NCBI GenBank assembly: GCA_010093685.1
Contig: MU006220.1
Span: 1,085,502-1,149,501, forward strand
Length of the DNA: 64,000 nucleotides
DNA from: Ophiobolus disseminans
Lineage: Eukaryota; Ascomycota; Dothideomycetes; Pleosporales; Phaeosphaeriaceae
Direction of reading: 5' to 3'
A program made the translations under genes and the position numbers. This document shows positions 22,601-35,584 of this stretch, one piece after another; the stretch's first letter is position 1, and the number at the start of each line of letters is the position of its first letter. The notes under the pieces are model-generated. The model did not search any database. It saw nothing but the letters and a program-made list of their open reading frames with translations, and had not been told where the DNA came from.

Positions 22601-25402
22601 TTTGGTGGCTACTCTTATTTGGAAGATTTCTTATTTGCAAGTCAAAGTCGCTGAGGAACTTGGACGATGGGCTCAAAACGTGGCCGCCAAACCACGGAAG
22701 CCGTTGGCAAATCAAGAGCGACAACGAGCCTTGCAATGCCTTGTTCGGGAATGCGGCCAATGCCTAACGGAATCCCAATAGTATGGACGGGCGTCTCGGT
22801 TGGAGCGTCGAAAGGCTTGCGACCCAGCATAGCAATGTGGGCTGGCCCGCACCCAGTCGCTAAGTCAGAGACGGCGTCGACAAGCTTGTCCCAATGCGTA
22901 GTGCGTGTCACAGGGAGCGACCGGGCACTCCGATGGACGGTAGGCAGATCTTGGAAGAGCTTTGGCGGACGAGATGCTAGCGCACGCTGGTGTTGAGAGT
23001 TACACGCGAGCAAGTGCTATGCAGAAGGGGGTGTGATGAGGGTGTAAGCGAGACTGTCGACACGGGCGGATTAGTAACAGAAGCATCAGTGGGCAAGGCT
23101 GAGAAAGAAGCACCAATGACGACAGGCCGTGGGGTCGTACGCAGGCGGGCAGTAAAGCTAACAATAAACGCGTGCCAGAACCGGCAGACGGGGTAAATGA
23201 GGCATGGATGGGCCATGTCAGCCGCCTCCCAGCGGACGCATGGTCATGGTCATCGGCAGGACTGGCTGGATGGCCTGAGAAAGATCGGAAGATGTTTGCA
23301 AAAGTGAAGAATGGTGCTAGAGACCGGTCAGGCGCGACCCAACCTAGCGCCGCAGGTGATGGAGAATGCTCGCCTACCCTGGGTGCAGCGGCCGGGGTGT
23401 CGACACAACACGAAAACCCGCAAGCCGCCAGAAGAGACTGTGACCCACGCGAGATGAAAGGGACCAGCCCGTGTCTCCGCAAAGCGCGCTGCAGCTGTTT
23501 CTTTTTCTTTCCGCAGTGTTGTTGCTCGGCAGGTGTCAGTCGGGGAGCTATGGCAAGGGCAGCCTGACAGCGCAAGGGCGGTTCACGCCTGCCGCCGGGA
23601 AGCCAGCAAGCCCGCAAGCCTCCTCCACACACCAACGCAAGAGGGCGCAAGAAGGAGCCGGTCCTGGCCCATTCTCATTCGGCTGCGGCTACGAGATCTC
23701 TGCTGGCTTGGCGGTGGCATGCGGCCACGACCTGGCGGGCATGGTGCCGCCGACCAGGGCCGCCCGCAGCCTGGGAACAGACACATCTGCGCTGCGATCG
23801 ACGCCGTGGCTCCCAGTCCCATGTCGCGCCCTCTCTCCCGCCAGGCGTTGTTTACCACGGCGCCGGGAGGCATGGCTTCGACGACCACGGCGTCGCAAAG
23901 CCATTCGATGCGCTCGCCAGCGTCTATGGCTATCCAGCCCAGCGCACCGCAGCTGTCACCGAAGCCTGCGGGTGCCTCGTGCGATGTGATGTGAGCTTGG
24001 CCCGTGGTTGGCTTCCCATCCACCTCCATCCCATCCGCACCTGGGCAGACGCGCGCAAACCGGGCCCGGGCGTGTGACGAGTGCGCTTCCACGTGGGAGC
24101 CTACCCAATCTGGGTTAATTGTACGACCGTCCGTGGTGCGCCGGCAGGGCTTGAAGAAATGAGTTGAGACAGGGAACATCTTCAGCTTACTGCGCCAACC
24201 CTCTTCCGTGTCCGCCTGTACGCCAGGCAATATACGAGTCTTTCTAATTATAGACGTCACAAAGACCACTGATTACACCCCGGAGGCCAATCAGCACCTC
24301 CCGGATGATGACCAACTGGCCGACTGCATCGCAAAGCGAGATATCATAGCACAATCTACAAGGAGCCGACGCTGCCTCGCCGATCGACACCCCCGATATT
24401 GTCCATCCTCTTTGTTCTCCGCTGTCGAGACAGAGCCAGCCTAAGCGCACTCGAAGTCGCAAATCATGTGCAACTCGCAGACCCTGCTTCCTTCGGGCAT
24501 AGCGGCCTCATCAGCTGGGCGGGCACGGTCGCAGCACTGGTCGCCGAAGAGCTGGACAGGGATGGGTGTACCCCGGCTCAGCGATGCATGTCTCTCTGCT
24601 GGATCGCGGTTTGGCGCTGGAGTTGGCTATGCTGCAGCGTGATGAGAAGTGCGACCAGGCGCGAAACTCGTCCACCAGAGCGCTTCCAGACAACCTCGTC
24701 AATCTTCATCATGATCAACATTGCTAGCAACGGGGGTTCGCCTCTTGGAAACGGCGGGCTTGTTCGCATCTGGAAATGGTGTCTTTGAAGCCTGGCTTTG
24801 TCTCCACCATGGGTCCAGAATGCACATGGCCAGCGTCTGTGCGCTGCGTCCCAAGGCTTGCTGGCGCTCCGACGCACCCTAGAGTGGCTCTGGGCTCCTC
24901 GCGCATGGTACTTGGGAAAAGAAAAGCATTTCTGCCTGTCGGCTTCTTGTGGACCACAAATCTGGGTCGAGAGAGCCGCATGGCGGTGCTGTCAACCCTC
25001 ACGTGTGAAGAAACATCTCACGACATCAAAGACACCCCGGCGAGGTGATATAATGGTGAGCGTCATTGGCAGGTGACTGATGATGGAGAGGCCTTTCACT
25101 TCCCCGGCCCGGGTCAAGCGAAGCGAAGCTCCTCCACTCTGCTGGTCAAGCCGTCCCGCACGCCAGCACGCCGAGGATGCCCACGACGGGGTCTGGCTGC
25201 GCTACGTGCTTTCACACCCTAGCCAGCAGCGCATTGTTGCTGCGGCCCCATGCTCGCCTGGGTCTCTAAACCGCACCTGAACGGTGTGGTTTATTATTCA
25301 TTCGTCGCATTGCTTCTGCCGTGCTCGTCTGGTTTGCCCACTTGTGAGGTAGTGCATTTGATTTGTGAATAGCGCTACGCTTCCACCCGCTCTGCTCTCA
25401 TG
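22601..25402. other. about 2.8 kb, more GC-rich, without a recognisable gene
   Basis: Composition shifts to GC-rich and long frames appear (for example 23583-24269 minus, 228 codons; 23000-23650 minus, 216 codons; 23471-23989 plus). They are Arg/Ala/Pro-rich shadows of each other as expected in GC-rich DNA and share no continuous protein-like signature. The 23471 plus frame looks like a signal peptide but starts with GTG. This is most likely the distal promoter of the C2H2 regulator gene. Confidence 0.4.
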
Positions 25403-26655
25403 CTATCTCGTCCCATATCCCGATCCAGATCCCCAAACGCTCGGACGAAGCCAATCGCCTGGTTGAGCCCTGATTCCTTGAAGCCTTCAGCGCGCCAGTC
25501 AGCCACGCGAATCCTGCACCCTTGACAACCTTAGCCCGCCCATACATATACGTGACGGCCACCACTCTCCACTCGCTCGCGGTAACAAAGCCTTTAGCCC
25601 ACCCAGGTCCCAGCCTTCTCCGCCATCGCTCCTCTAGGGCGCCCAGGTACTGAGCTTAACAAGGAGTGATCGCCGCTCCACACGCCTCAAACTCCACCTC
25701 CAAGGACCTCACAAGGCTCACCTCCCCGCCAAAGATCTGTGGACCCTATTGACGACGTGCAACACCAGATCTTGCAACGCCGCTGTGGTAATCGGTGACA
25801 AGAACAACCTTCACCTGTCCCCACGTCCCATTCCGGTATAGTCGACAGCATTCCCAGTGCTGTGGATCAAGTATCAACAGGCCAGCAGCCAGCCAAGGAA
25901 CTTGCTTGTGTCATCGTCGGACGACAACACCAGCACGGTCATAGCAGTCTTGACCGAATCCTCTCCGTCTTACAGCCTGTACGACAGCTCGAGTAGCACT
26001 ACGTCTACCCAACCAGGAAACCGGGTTCTATCCAATTCTCCAAGTCTAAGGACACCACGGTTGCACGAGCATTTGCTTTTGCCTCTCTGTACGCCCTCAT
26101 CCCTCGATCTGCGACGACTAGCAACTCTGCAGTCGCGCAGTGAGTGAGACTTTCCAGAAGCTTTAGGACAGGTGTGCATCTATCGGTATCACTACCCTTC
26201 CGAGTCAGCGCAGGTACCATCCGCAGAACCGTTCATCAATCGCAGCGTCTCTCGGATTCGAAGCAGTCATTCGCCGTCTCGAGCCGAGGAAGACTAGGCC
26301 GGGAACACCATCGTAAAGCACCAAGCCGGGGCGAGCGCCTGTGTCTGTGGACTGCCTTTATCAAGATCCCTTCTATTCGACTACCTGCTCAATATCAGCT
26401 TCTTGTCCCCCTCGACTAGAGCCCCTACCTTTCACATTGCGCCTTTGAGCTACACTCAGACGATTGCCTTCCGTGTATCATACCCAGCCTCCACGTGGGT
26501 TGTATCGGTCGGGCGCTCAATTTTCAACTCCGCCATTTGCAGCGTCCCAGCTGCATCCTTCCCCAACACCTCCTTCATTCGGAGCTGGTAGGTCATCAGG
26601 ACCTCACCGGAACACAACCGCCAACGTGGCTGCTGCAGTGGCTCACCCGGCTTCT
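25403..26655 (+). promoter_or_regulatory. ATG-free 1.25 kb tract, probable long 5' leader of the C2H2 factor
   Basis: Between the ATG at 25400-25402 and the ATG at 26656 there is not one ATG on the plus strand in 1,253 nt, where roughly 15-20 would be expected by chance. CT-rich, AC-rich sequence dominates. Such depletion is the mark of a long transcribed 5' leader under selection against upstream start codons. The last 207 nt (from 26449) are additionally open in the frame of the C2H2 protein. Confidence 0.65.
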
Positions 26656-27984
26656 ATGCATCCTGGGTCTGACCCAATGGGTGCACCTCCCAGCTTTTCG
26701 CAACGGAGGCCTCACGCGGCTCAATTAGGCAGCTTCGAGCTTCCCCCACCACCAATGCACAAATACCCTTTCACCAACACCGTTACCGCATCACAATCGT
26801 CACAGCCCCCAACTATCGCCCGCGTTGGTGACTTGCTCACTCCACCGAACACTCTCCACGGAGATTCTTTGAACTCTTCAGGAGTATCAACAAGCAGCGC
26901 AAACTCTACAACCATGTCCTACTCCAACGGAAGCTACATCTATTCTCCACCGACGCAGGGGCCGACACATTACGGTTACCCGTCCACACAACAGCAGCAA
27001 AATCAATATAGTCAAGCCCGTGGAGGTATGTTCGCTCAACTACGCAACGATCGTCAGTTCGAACACCAAGACTCACTTCGAAAAGGGCTGAACCCGCCAC
27101 CTTATGAGCTGAACCAACAATTGCCACCATTTACGCCATCATCCAATGCGTCAAGTATGCCGTCGATGTCTGCACAACAGCAGCCCCATCATATGATGAA
27201 CACACATGCACAGACGCCTGTATCATCTTCAGCTCCGCAACAATCGCCTGCATTGGCGCAAGAATCCTTCAGACAACCACATCCGCCAACACCAACATAC
27301 AATTACCAGCCATCCGGAACACCACAGCACTCCAACTTCCCCTATTCGACTGGACCATCACCAACTTTGAGTCAGCAACAAAGTCCAATCAGTGCGGGAG
27401 GCTCGATGCCGCGGATGTCACCGGCTGTTTCCCAAGGACCCATGCCATCGATACCATCAAACAATCAACAACATTCTCCCTATCCGTATCAGCGACCACC
27501 GCCGTCTGCGTACCAACCGGGCCCAGCACCCGTCTTCTCTAATGTGCAAAATCCAAACGGCCAGCTTGCTCTTGTCGGCGTGCACCCGGGGATGATGCCT
27601 GGCTTCAACAGTGGGCACGCAGCAGCAATGCCGCACTTCATGGGCCACCCGCCACACCAACAGCAGGCTGCGAACGATCGACCCTTCAAGTGCGACCAGT
27701 GCCCGCAGAGCTTCAACCGGAACCACGACTTGAAGCGACACAAGCGGATTCATTTGGCTGTCAAGCCCTTCCCCTGCAACCATTGTGATAAGAGCTTCTC
27801 CCGGAAGGACGCGCTCAAGGTATGCCCTGAATACTTCTACTTAGTCAGAGTCCAATGCTAACTTCAATAGCGTCACATCCTTGTTAAGGGCTGCGGAAAG
27901 GTCGCTGCCGCAAACGACGACACGAAACGCGAAAGCGTGTCACCAAAGTCCGAACACATCGACTCCAAGCCTGCGAACTCGTAG
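26656..27984 (+). CDS. flbC: C2H2 zinc-finger transcription factor, FlbC-like
   Basis: Exons 26656-27819 and 27871-27984 flank a 51-nt GTATGC...AATAG intron and give 425 residues from the first in-frame ATG (MHPGSDPMGAPP). The first ~330 residues are low-complexity Pro/Ser/Gln-rich sequence with QQQ tracts, as in activation domains. Two adjacent C2H2 fingers near the C-terminus read FKCDQCPQSFNRNHDLKRHK and FPCNHCDKSFSRKDALKRH, the intron falling within the second finger helix; the end is ILVKGCGK plus a short polar tail. Finger sequence and C-terminal position fit FlbC, an upstream activator of conidiation (brlA pathway) in Aspergillus; the symbol is given on this resemblance. The frame is open for 69 codons upstream of the ATG, so a longer N-terminus from a non-ATG start or an upstream exon is possible. 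Confidence 0.8.
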
Positions 27985-29970
27985 CTCGCCAAAACCCCTT
28001 GTCCATAGTCGCATTACTTCTTTGGCATCTTCACTTCTCTACCTCATGTATTAAGTACCCATATTTTTTGTGTCTGCGGCCACAGGGAGCAACCTTTATT
28101 TCTTCTCGCCCCTCCGCCAATACCTTCGCTGCAAGTATTAGGCTACGATTTTTCATGTTTGATGTTTACTGTTTATTGGAATTGTGGGAGATTACCACAG
28201 GGGTCACGCATCGGATATACCTAAGGCAGGCGTTGTACAGGGTTCTGGGTGGGTCTCTTTTTTTTTGGTGCTGTTACTTTTTGTTTTGCTCGGCGGGACG
28301 GATATACCTTTTGGGCTGGGATGGTCAAGGACGGATAAGGGGGGGTGTATCAGGTATCGCGTACGTGTGTGTCTGTGCTGCAGGTGAATCTGCTTCTGCG
28401 GAAACGAACACTTGTGTCTAGCGCGTTCGGGTGCCTACATATCCCTGAGGATTCGGACGCGGGACAGGAGCGGTTTCAGGTTTTTGGGACGGGCGGACGG
28501 GATGGAGCGACGAACGCTTCGCTCGGCGCAGCATGATTTAGCCATTAGTATATCATGGGGGAACAGGGAACGGGGCCAAAAGGGGTGCTACAGCTGCGGG
28601 ATGCAAATACCAAGTCGCGATTTTTTCACTGTTCTTCGAACCGCTTTTGATCCGAGTCTTGATGTCATGCGTTCATCTTGGTGCGTTTTGTATGTCGCTG
28701 TGTGGTGGATATGTGATGCAATATGTGCTCGAAGGAGAGGAGGCTGCGTTAAGGTTTATTGTGCTCGGCCGGGTTGATGCAGACGGTCGGGTCCCTTGAA
28801 CCATGTTGTCGGTGCTGGCACGGCATGTTGTCGCGCACCGATCAACGCTTTTGTCGCGCCGCATCGGCAAACCTCACTCCAACACCATCCGCCGCCTGTC
28901 GTCTCATGTTATTTTGAACGACAACAATGGCACTCACGTCTTGAGATTTCATGATGCCAACGTTAAAACAATTTTCCTTCGGCTCGCAATTGCCTTCGCG
29001 ATGCCGTCTTTCGTGCGTCCTGCTGCCAATGGTTTGGTGGTACATTTCTGCTGCACGCGTTCTCTGAATCTCCAATCTCTTCTCATCTCTTTCTGACATG
29101 TCCTGGAAAAGGACGTCATCGTGCTCCTCTTTCTTTTCATGTTGTTCCGCTCTTGCAACCCGGTGTAGAGTGGTCTGTTAGCCACGCGACAATCTATACA
29201 TAAGGAAAGTCACAGCAATGAGCGAGCACCATTCAGAACTGCAGTAAGGGTAGGTAGGTCTGTTAATGGCCCGAATCTGCTCTTTCGTGAGCGCTACATT
29301 TCATATGTTCTCTGAGCAACCCATTCCTCCCGTCTTGTTTAGGACACAAACAGCACCCCTTCTCTGCCCACGCATCTTGGCGCATTCTTGCACCATTGAG
29401 CCCCAAACCCTCGAGTTGGTGGTTTGAGATGGCTATATCTCACTGCTCACGAGGATCGTGACTGCTTTTGGAGTTGTTGAGCGCGCTCCTGCCCCTCAAC
29501 GTTTGCACACCGGCTTGTCCCTTCCACGTTTTTACCTGCATGAAGCCAGTCCGTGCACCAGCATTTCTCCCAACACCGCTTCCCCAGCATCGACACCTCA
29601 GGCATTGCATGCATCAAACACCTGTTAGCTTTTTGGGCAACGAGTAGACTTCCTTGCCATTGCTCAGCTGGCCGTCCCTCCTTTACCGGCGTGGTCACCC
29701 AACTCGTAGAGAGCGGGGCACCGGGTGGTATCATAGCAACGGCAGATCCATAACAACAACATCACAAACGGTCGGCTATGGCTTTCGCCTGAGTTCACCA
29801 CTACAGCTAGCATACACTACTTCGGCACCAACTTCGCGTCTTGGCTCTCGTGCATCGCCTACCTCATACGTCTTGGACCATCGCCTACCTGAATATCGTA
29901 CCACGCACTGCACCAGCATCGAGGAGCTTCGGCCTCGATCACTGCACGCGACCACCGACATTCGGATACC
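27985..29970. other. about 2 kb between the C2H2 factor and the kinase, no gene seen
   Basis: The first part is T- and G-rich (for example a T8 run near 28259) and suits a 3' UTR and terminator; the last few hundred bases are AC/CT-rich as in fungal 5' leaders. Unlike the leader of the C2H2 gene it contains ATGs. Frames are short and unconvincing. Confidence 0.5.
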
Positions 29971-32900
29971 ATGGACCATAATTACCATGGGCGGCCTCCG
30001 ACCCGTCGACGTGCCCTCGGGGAAGTCTCTTCGCGCGGGAATGAGCACCCGCCTGCCCAGCGTCGAGGGGGCAAGGCCGACAGCCATGATCACATGCCGT
30101 CCTCGTCGCCGAAGCCGCTACCCCACAACGAGTCAATAGTGCCCAATGGCACCCTCGCAGTACGACATGAGCAGCAGACGTCTCCCGAGAACAAGCGCCT
30201 GTCCAACGTCATCGCCCATGAGCCTCGGCCGCACAATTCCAAGCGCGACTCTGAGATCTCGACTGCCAGCACAAATGCATCCAACACCAACCGCCGGAGG
30301 AAGACAACCATTGGGCCTTGGCAACTGGGCAGGACTATCGGGCGCGGTGGCTGTTCGCGTGTGCGACTCGTCCGTCACAGCGGAACAGGGCAGTATGGCG
30401 CTGCAAAGATCATCTCAAAGGCGACGGCAGAGAAGGTGCGCGCACTGAGCTTGGCCAACCTCATCAAGAGCGCTGAGCAGGACTCGACACTGTACCCAGA
30501 CGGCAAAGTCATCCCATTTGGCCTAGAGCGTGAGATCTGTATCATGAAGCTGCTGGACCACCCGAACATTGTCCGACTATACGACATCTGGGAGAACCGC
30601 AATGAGCTGTAAGTGTCTCGGTTGCTTAAACGCCGTCTACATCCTAACATCTCACAGTTACCTCATCATGGAGTTCGTCGAGGGCGGCGAGCTTTTTAGC
30701 TACATCCACGAGAAAGGTGGCATCGTCGAGATCAACGTCGTACATATCTTCCGTCAGATCATTGCGGCTCTTATCTACTGCCACCGGATCAATATCCATC
30801 ATCGCGACCTGAAGCCGGAGAACATCCTTCTCGATCGGGACACCATGACAGTCAAGCTGGTCGACTTTGGCATGGCCGCTTTGCAACCGACGGGCAAGAA
30901 GCTTACCACGCCTTGTGGCAGCCCTCACTACGCGGCACCCGAGGTCATCAAGACCACATCTTACGATGGCGCAAAGGCAGATGTGTGGAGCTGCGGTGTC
31001 ATCTTGTTCGTGCTTCTCACTGGCACGCCTCCTTTCAACTACTCTGGTGAAGATAGAGATCTGAAACACCTGTTCCGCGACATCCAAGCCGCCAAGTATG
31101 TCATGCCAGACAGCCTGACACCCGAGGCTCAAGATCTGATTGGTAAAATTTTGGTTGTAGACCCAAAGCGTCGGATAGGCCTGGACGACATTTGGAACCA
31201 TCCGTTCTTGCGCAAGTACCAGCGCGAACTGAACTTTGTTGGCGATTATGCTAGACAGGATCACTGGACAGGGCCTCTTCCCTCGATCGCAGAGTGGACA
31301 ACGCTTGAGCGCACGACCATCGACCGGGAGATCTTGCGATATCTGCGCACACTGTGGCATAGTGAGAAGGAGGAGGTGCTGATACAGCGGCTGATGAGCA
31401 ACGAGTAAGCATGCATCAATATTCACGTATGAGCGTACACAACTGACATACTCAGGGCGAATCAAGAGAAATACTTCTACTCCGCGCTTCGAAAGTACCA
31501 CACTGATCAGTTGGAAAACTATCAGCCAGACGCGCATTATGCTGTGGCAAAGTCAAACAGCGACCACCATCACAATACGCGCCACTCTCCCACACAGAAG
31601 GATGTCGAAGGGATGCCTGTTGCGACGCATAAGCGATCGCAGTCGGCTTACTCAATCCTCAACAACGAGCACATGTACTCCAAGCACAGCTTCTATGAGT
31701 CACCTGTATCCGAAGCCAGCTATGATCCCTTTCGTGCTTCGAGGCAGGCCATCATACCAGAGCAAGGCGTCATCAACCAGAATGTTACCGTGCTCCGTGG
31801 GCACAGCAATGCCAGTGGTGGGCGAAAGCTTCGACCGGCTACAGCTTTGGGTCATCGGACGGCCAGCTCTCTGCGTATCCAAGCACTGCGCAACAATTCG
31901 AAGCGTAGCACTGCCGTGTCGCGCGGTTCGTCAAACCGAAGCACCCCGTCCAACAAGTCTGTGTCGATCAAGCGTCGATCAATGTCGCGTTCTTCACTGG
32001 CAAGCTCGCACTGGCCGAGTAGTCCTCCGGTCGTTGCTCGTTCTGGTGGTCTTGGTAGGCGAGGTGTGAGCTTCTCGCATTTGCGTGAACGACGTTCATC
32101 TGCAGCAACAGCTAGTAGCATCGACTACAGTGCTATGACATACACATCAGACGAGAACACGCCGATTCATCGACCTCATACTGCTATGGGGTCTTACGGC
32201 TCGTCAGAGTATGGTTCTTCCCATCGCTCAAGCGCACGCCAACCATCCTCCGCCTATCGATCTAGATCGCGGGGTGTTCTACGCCCCGAAGTACCACGCC
32301 TGAGGCTTCGAAAGCCAGACAGCCCGAGCAAGTACATCCAGAGTGAGGCCAGGAAGGTCAGCACCGAGCTTGGAAAGGTCATGGAGGAGGCGTTCAATCG
32401 GTCGTCCATGAGCTCCAGCGTTCGTACTTCACGCACCGCGCCTCGCCCACAGTATGATTCCCCTCCTACTTCGTTCTCGAACCGGGACTCAGGTGGCAGT
32501 TACGCCACTCCGAACTCGAAGGCTGCTCTGGCTCAACGACCCCTTCCACCTATTCCAAGCGAGACACCCAACACCTTCTTGCAGCGTAAATTGGCAGAGA
32601 CCCGTGCAGAGATTGCTCGACGGCTAGACGAAAATGGCGATAACACAGACCACTACAATGAGGTTCTCGAGAACCTGGACCGTTTGATGTTGCCTGCGGC
32701 CAACAGCAAGCGTGTCGTTTCTGCTCCCGCCAAGTCTCCGGAGCACCCTGCGCCTCTTCATGTGATACCAGAGGAGAAGCAGGACATCGGTGATGGGTAT
32801 GATCAGCCCTATAGTCTCCACTATAGAGCTGTCACTGACCCTGTTAGGCCACAAGCTCATCGCGCGGTGACCGAGCAGCTACAGACTATCCGACTCGTCG

Positions 32901-34163
32901 ATCAGTCGCCTACTCGTGTCGCTCCTCTCAACATCCGCAAGCGTAGTGGTGCGAGCACAAACTCCAAGGGCCAGAACGAGACGTCTTCTGTACCTTGGCC
33001 TGGGCCACTTCCAAATGGGTCTGCTCCCGTGCGGCCTTACCAAGATGTGAAGAATGACCTACATGAAGCGCGCCTCGGCCAGGCAGCTCCACCGCTGGAG
33101 AAGAAGGATACAGTCATCAAGAAGAAGAAGTCGCTGTGGTTCCGTCGCAACACCGAAGAGAAGGATCGCGAACAGGAGAACAAGGAGAATCAAGTGAAGC
33201 CGAAGGCTTCAACAGGCCTCTTGCAGATCCCTGAAGCATGGCATGGCCTTGACGACCGCATCAAAGACCTACCTCCAAGTACCACTAAGCAGTCTGACGG
33301 CAGCAACGACAGCGAATTCCCCATGCGTAACAGCAGTGCACCTACGACTAAGAGCGATGGCGCACGGAAGGGTTTCCTTTCATTCTTCGGCATGAAGCCC
33401 AAGGAAGACAAGGGCAAACGACCCATGGAGTTGGGCAGTAAGTCTTATGCTCCGAGTAATAGCTATAAGCACGAGACTAACACCACGGCAGCTGTTAACT
33501 TTAGCACTTCCTCCATCCTGTCCGGCTTCGATCTCGGCCCCGAGCACGAGAATGCACCGCGCAACGGTCCTCCAGAGATCCAGATGAACTGGCTGTCCCG
33601 CTTCCTACATATCAAGCCCGCCAACAAGACCTTGTGCTTCCAGATCGGTCGCGGCAAGGTCCGCCAGGATCTCGTCCGCTTGTTACGTGACTGGCAGCGA
33701 TTCGGCATACGCGACGTCACATTCGACCGCGAGACCAATATTATTAATGCGCGCGTCGACAAGAATAATCGTAAGTATGCCCCCCACTCTTGTCCCAATT
33801 TTTTGTTCAGCGAATGGCGTTTGGAAAATTGGCGATTCGAGGTGGAAGTGCTGGAGGTGGAGTCTATTCTGCGATGTAATGATGCGTTCTTTTTGCTGTC
33901 CTGTCAACATCGTGGAAACTTCCTGCTAATCTTCTCGCTCGATAGACCTCAAGATCAAGCCCGTCTGCTTCATCATCGAGCTCTTCGTCGTACTCGAACA
34001 CGGCCACCGCGCAAATCTCTGCCTTGCGCGCTTCACCCAGACACGCGGCGCTGCGTCCAGCTTCCGCAAAGTCGTCGATATCGTCGAAGATGTATGCCGT
34101 GCTCGATGCATGCTAGTCGAGGACACGGACAAGCAGGCAGCTATGATGGAGGTCTTGGATTAG
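29971..34163 (+). CDS. Gin4/Hsl1/Cdr2-type (Nim1-related) serine/threonine kinase
   Basis: Four exons, 29971-30608, 30658-31404, 31456-33770 and 33946-34163, give 1,305 residues. The kinase domain runs from about residue 114: a glycine loop GRTIGRGGCSRVRL, catalytic loop HHRDLKPEN, DFGMA, and activation segment TPCGSPHYAAPEV. A very long Ser-rich linker follows, with PPLP-type motifs and basic clusters. The last exon encodes a KA1-like end (LKIKPVCFIIELFVVLEHGH, FTQTRGAASSFRKVVDIVED), which binds acidic phospholipids in this family. These kinases sit at the septin cortex and couple septin assembly to mitotic entry by restraining Wee1/Swe1. Introns have GTAAG donors, and all four phases agree. 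The third intron (33771-33945) is unusually long (175 nt). Which yeast paralogue it matches best cannot be told by eye. Confidence 0.92.
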
Positions 34164-35584
34164 GAGGCCCGCGACCAGGATGAAGCTGAAGAAGGCAAGG
34201 CATGTGTAGGTGTTTGGCGACAATTCTCGTCTCGGACGGCGGTTTGAGTTGCCGCAGAGTCCAGAACGCGAAGACTGTAGGGTTAATCTGGGCACACGCA
34301 CTTCTTTGGATGTTTGAGCGCTTGGATATCGAAGACACGTTGGCTACTTGAGCACGATACCCCCCGACAGGTTTTACGACAGCACCGACATCCTCAGTAA
34401 CGTTTACTCGAGTATCAGCAGTCTGGCCCCACGATTTGAAACGTTCTACATTCAAGAAAAAAGCATACGGAAAATCCTGCGCGGTATCAGCATGGGAGTT
34501 AATACACTAATACCCTTTCTTTTATATCATGTCTGCTAGACAGCGTTGGCAGCATTGGCATTGGGTCGGTATCTGAGGTTGTGTCGTCGCATCAGCATTG
34601 CAATTGCATCGTTGCAACAGCAGGTTCATTGGCCGAGTGTGCCATCATGGTGTGTAGGAGTATAATTACGAAATGATCATTGTTCGGAAAGTCTGATTTT
34701 TAAACTATGAGACAGTCCGCAAAGTGTGTTTGACATGATGGGTGCTGGCCTAAGAAGCGCAAAGAAGGTTCCGTTCATATCCCAAGCGTTGTCCTCCCAT
34801 GCTGATGTTTGGAAGAGCCTGCTTCTAAGTTATCCTGAGCATACCGAACTTGAACTCCACCTCCTGCTCATGATCTTCCTTGAAACCTCCCAGGCTGTGT
34901 ATCGTGAGACGGTTCGTCGTCCCGTGCACCAGCCTTAAGCAACAAGCAAACTCTACGATCATACAATCGCACCTGCTGATATACAAGGGACTAAGGATGG
35001 GGCATCTGCCGACACCAGTGTACGTCGTTGTTATGTGTGTCAGAGAAGGCGAACACTGGAGAGAGAACGGAATCCGGGCCGCTCAGCCACCACTTCCGAA
35101 GATCTCCCAGGCTTCCGAGGTCTTGCCGCGAATATCTTCGAACTCGCGCATCGTTTCGCATTCGATTGATCCAATGGACAACACTTTCTCCTCACCGGTA
35201 CGGTCGCTCAAATTTCCACATGATCATGCGGCAGTTGGGTTCTCCGCAAAGCTGATGGCTTTCTTTGCAAGGCATGGATGCGTTAGGGGCACGAGGTTTC
35301 CAATGTTGGCTTGTGATGTGCACAGAGTGTTCTCGAAGAACACCATTCGTTGCCTCATTCTGTTGCTTGGAAATCGTAGGTGTTTTGAAATGCAAGCATC
35401 TTAGACGGAAAGGGAGATGCTTGCGAAGAATTGCACGTGCAAGAGCGTGGTGCTTGCACTAAGGGGCGATGAGCACAACGAGCAGGTATATGTATCACAC
35501 TGATCATTCTTTAGGGTTGACCATATTCCGACATCCAAACCCCTACAAGCATCAATCTTTGCTAATTCAGCCCTCTTCCTGAAG
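34164..35584. other. about 1.4 kb intergenic, no gene seen
   Basis: Between the kinase and the acyltransferase. The frame at 34880-35404 (174 codons) begins without ATG (TTG) and has no recognisable features. Nothing else found. Confidence 0.5.

Noticed and set aside
23000..24269. Long minus-strand frames (216 and 228 codons) and an overlapping plus frame with a signal-like start
   Set aside because: Arg/Ala/Pro-rich shadows in GC-rich DNA in several frames at once; the plus frame begins with GTG, not ATG.
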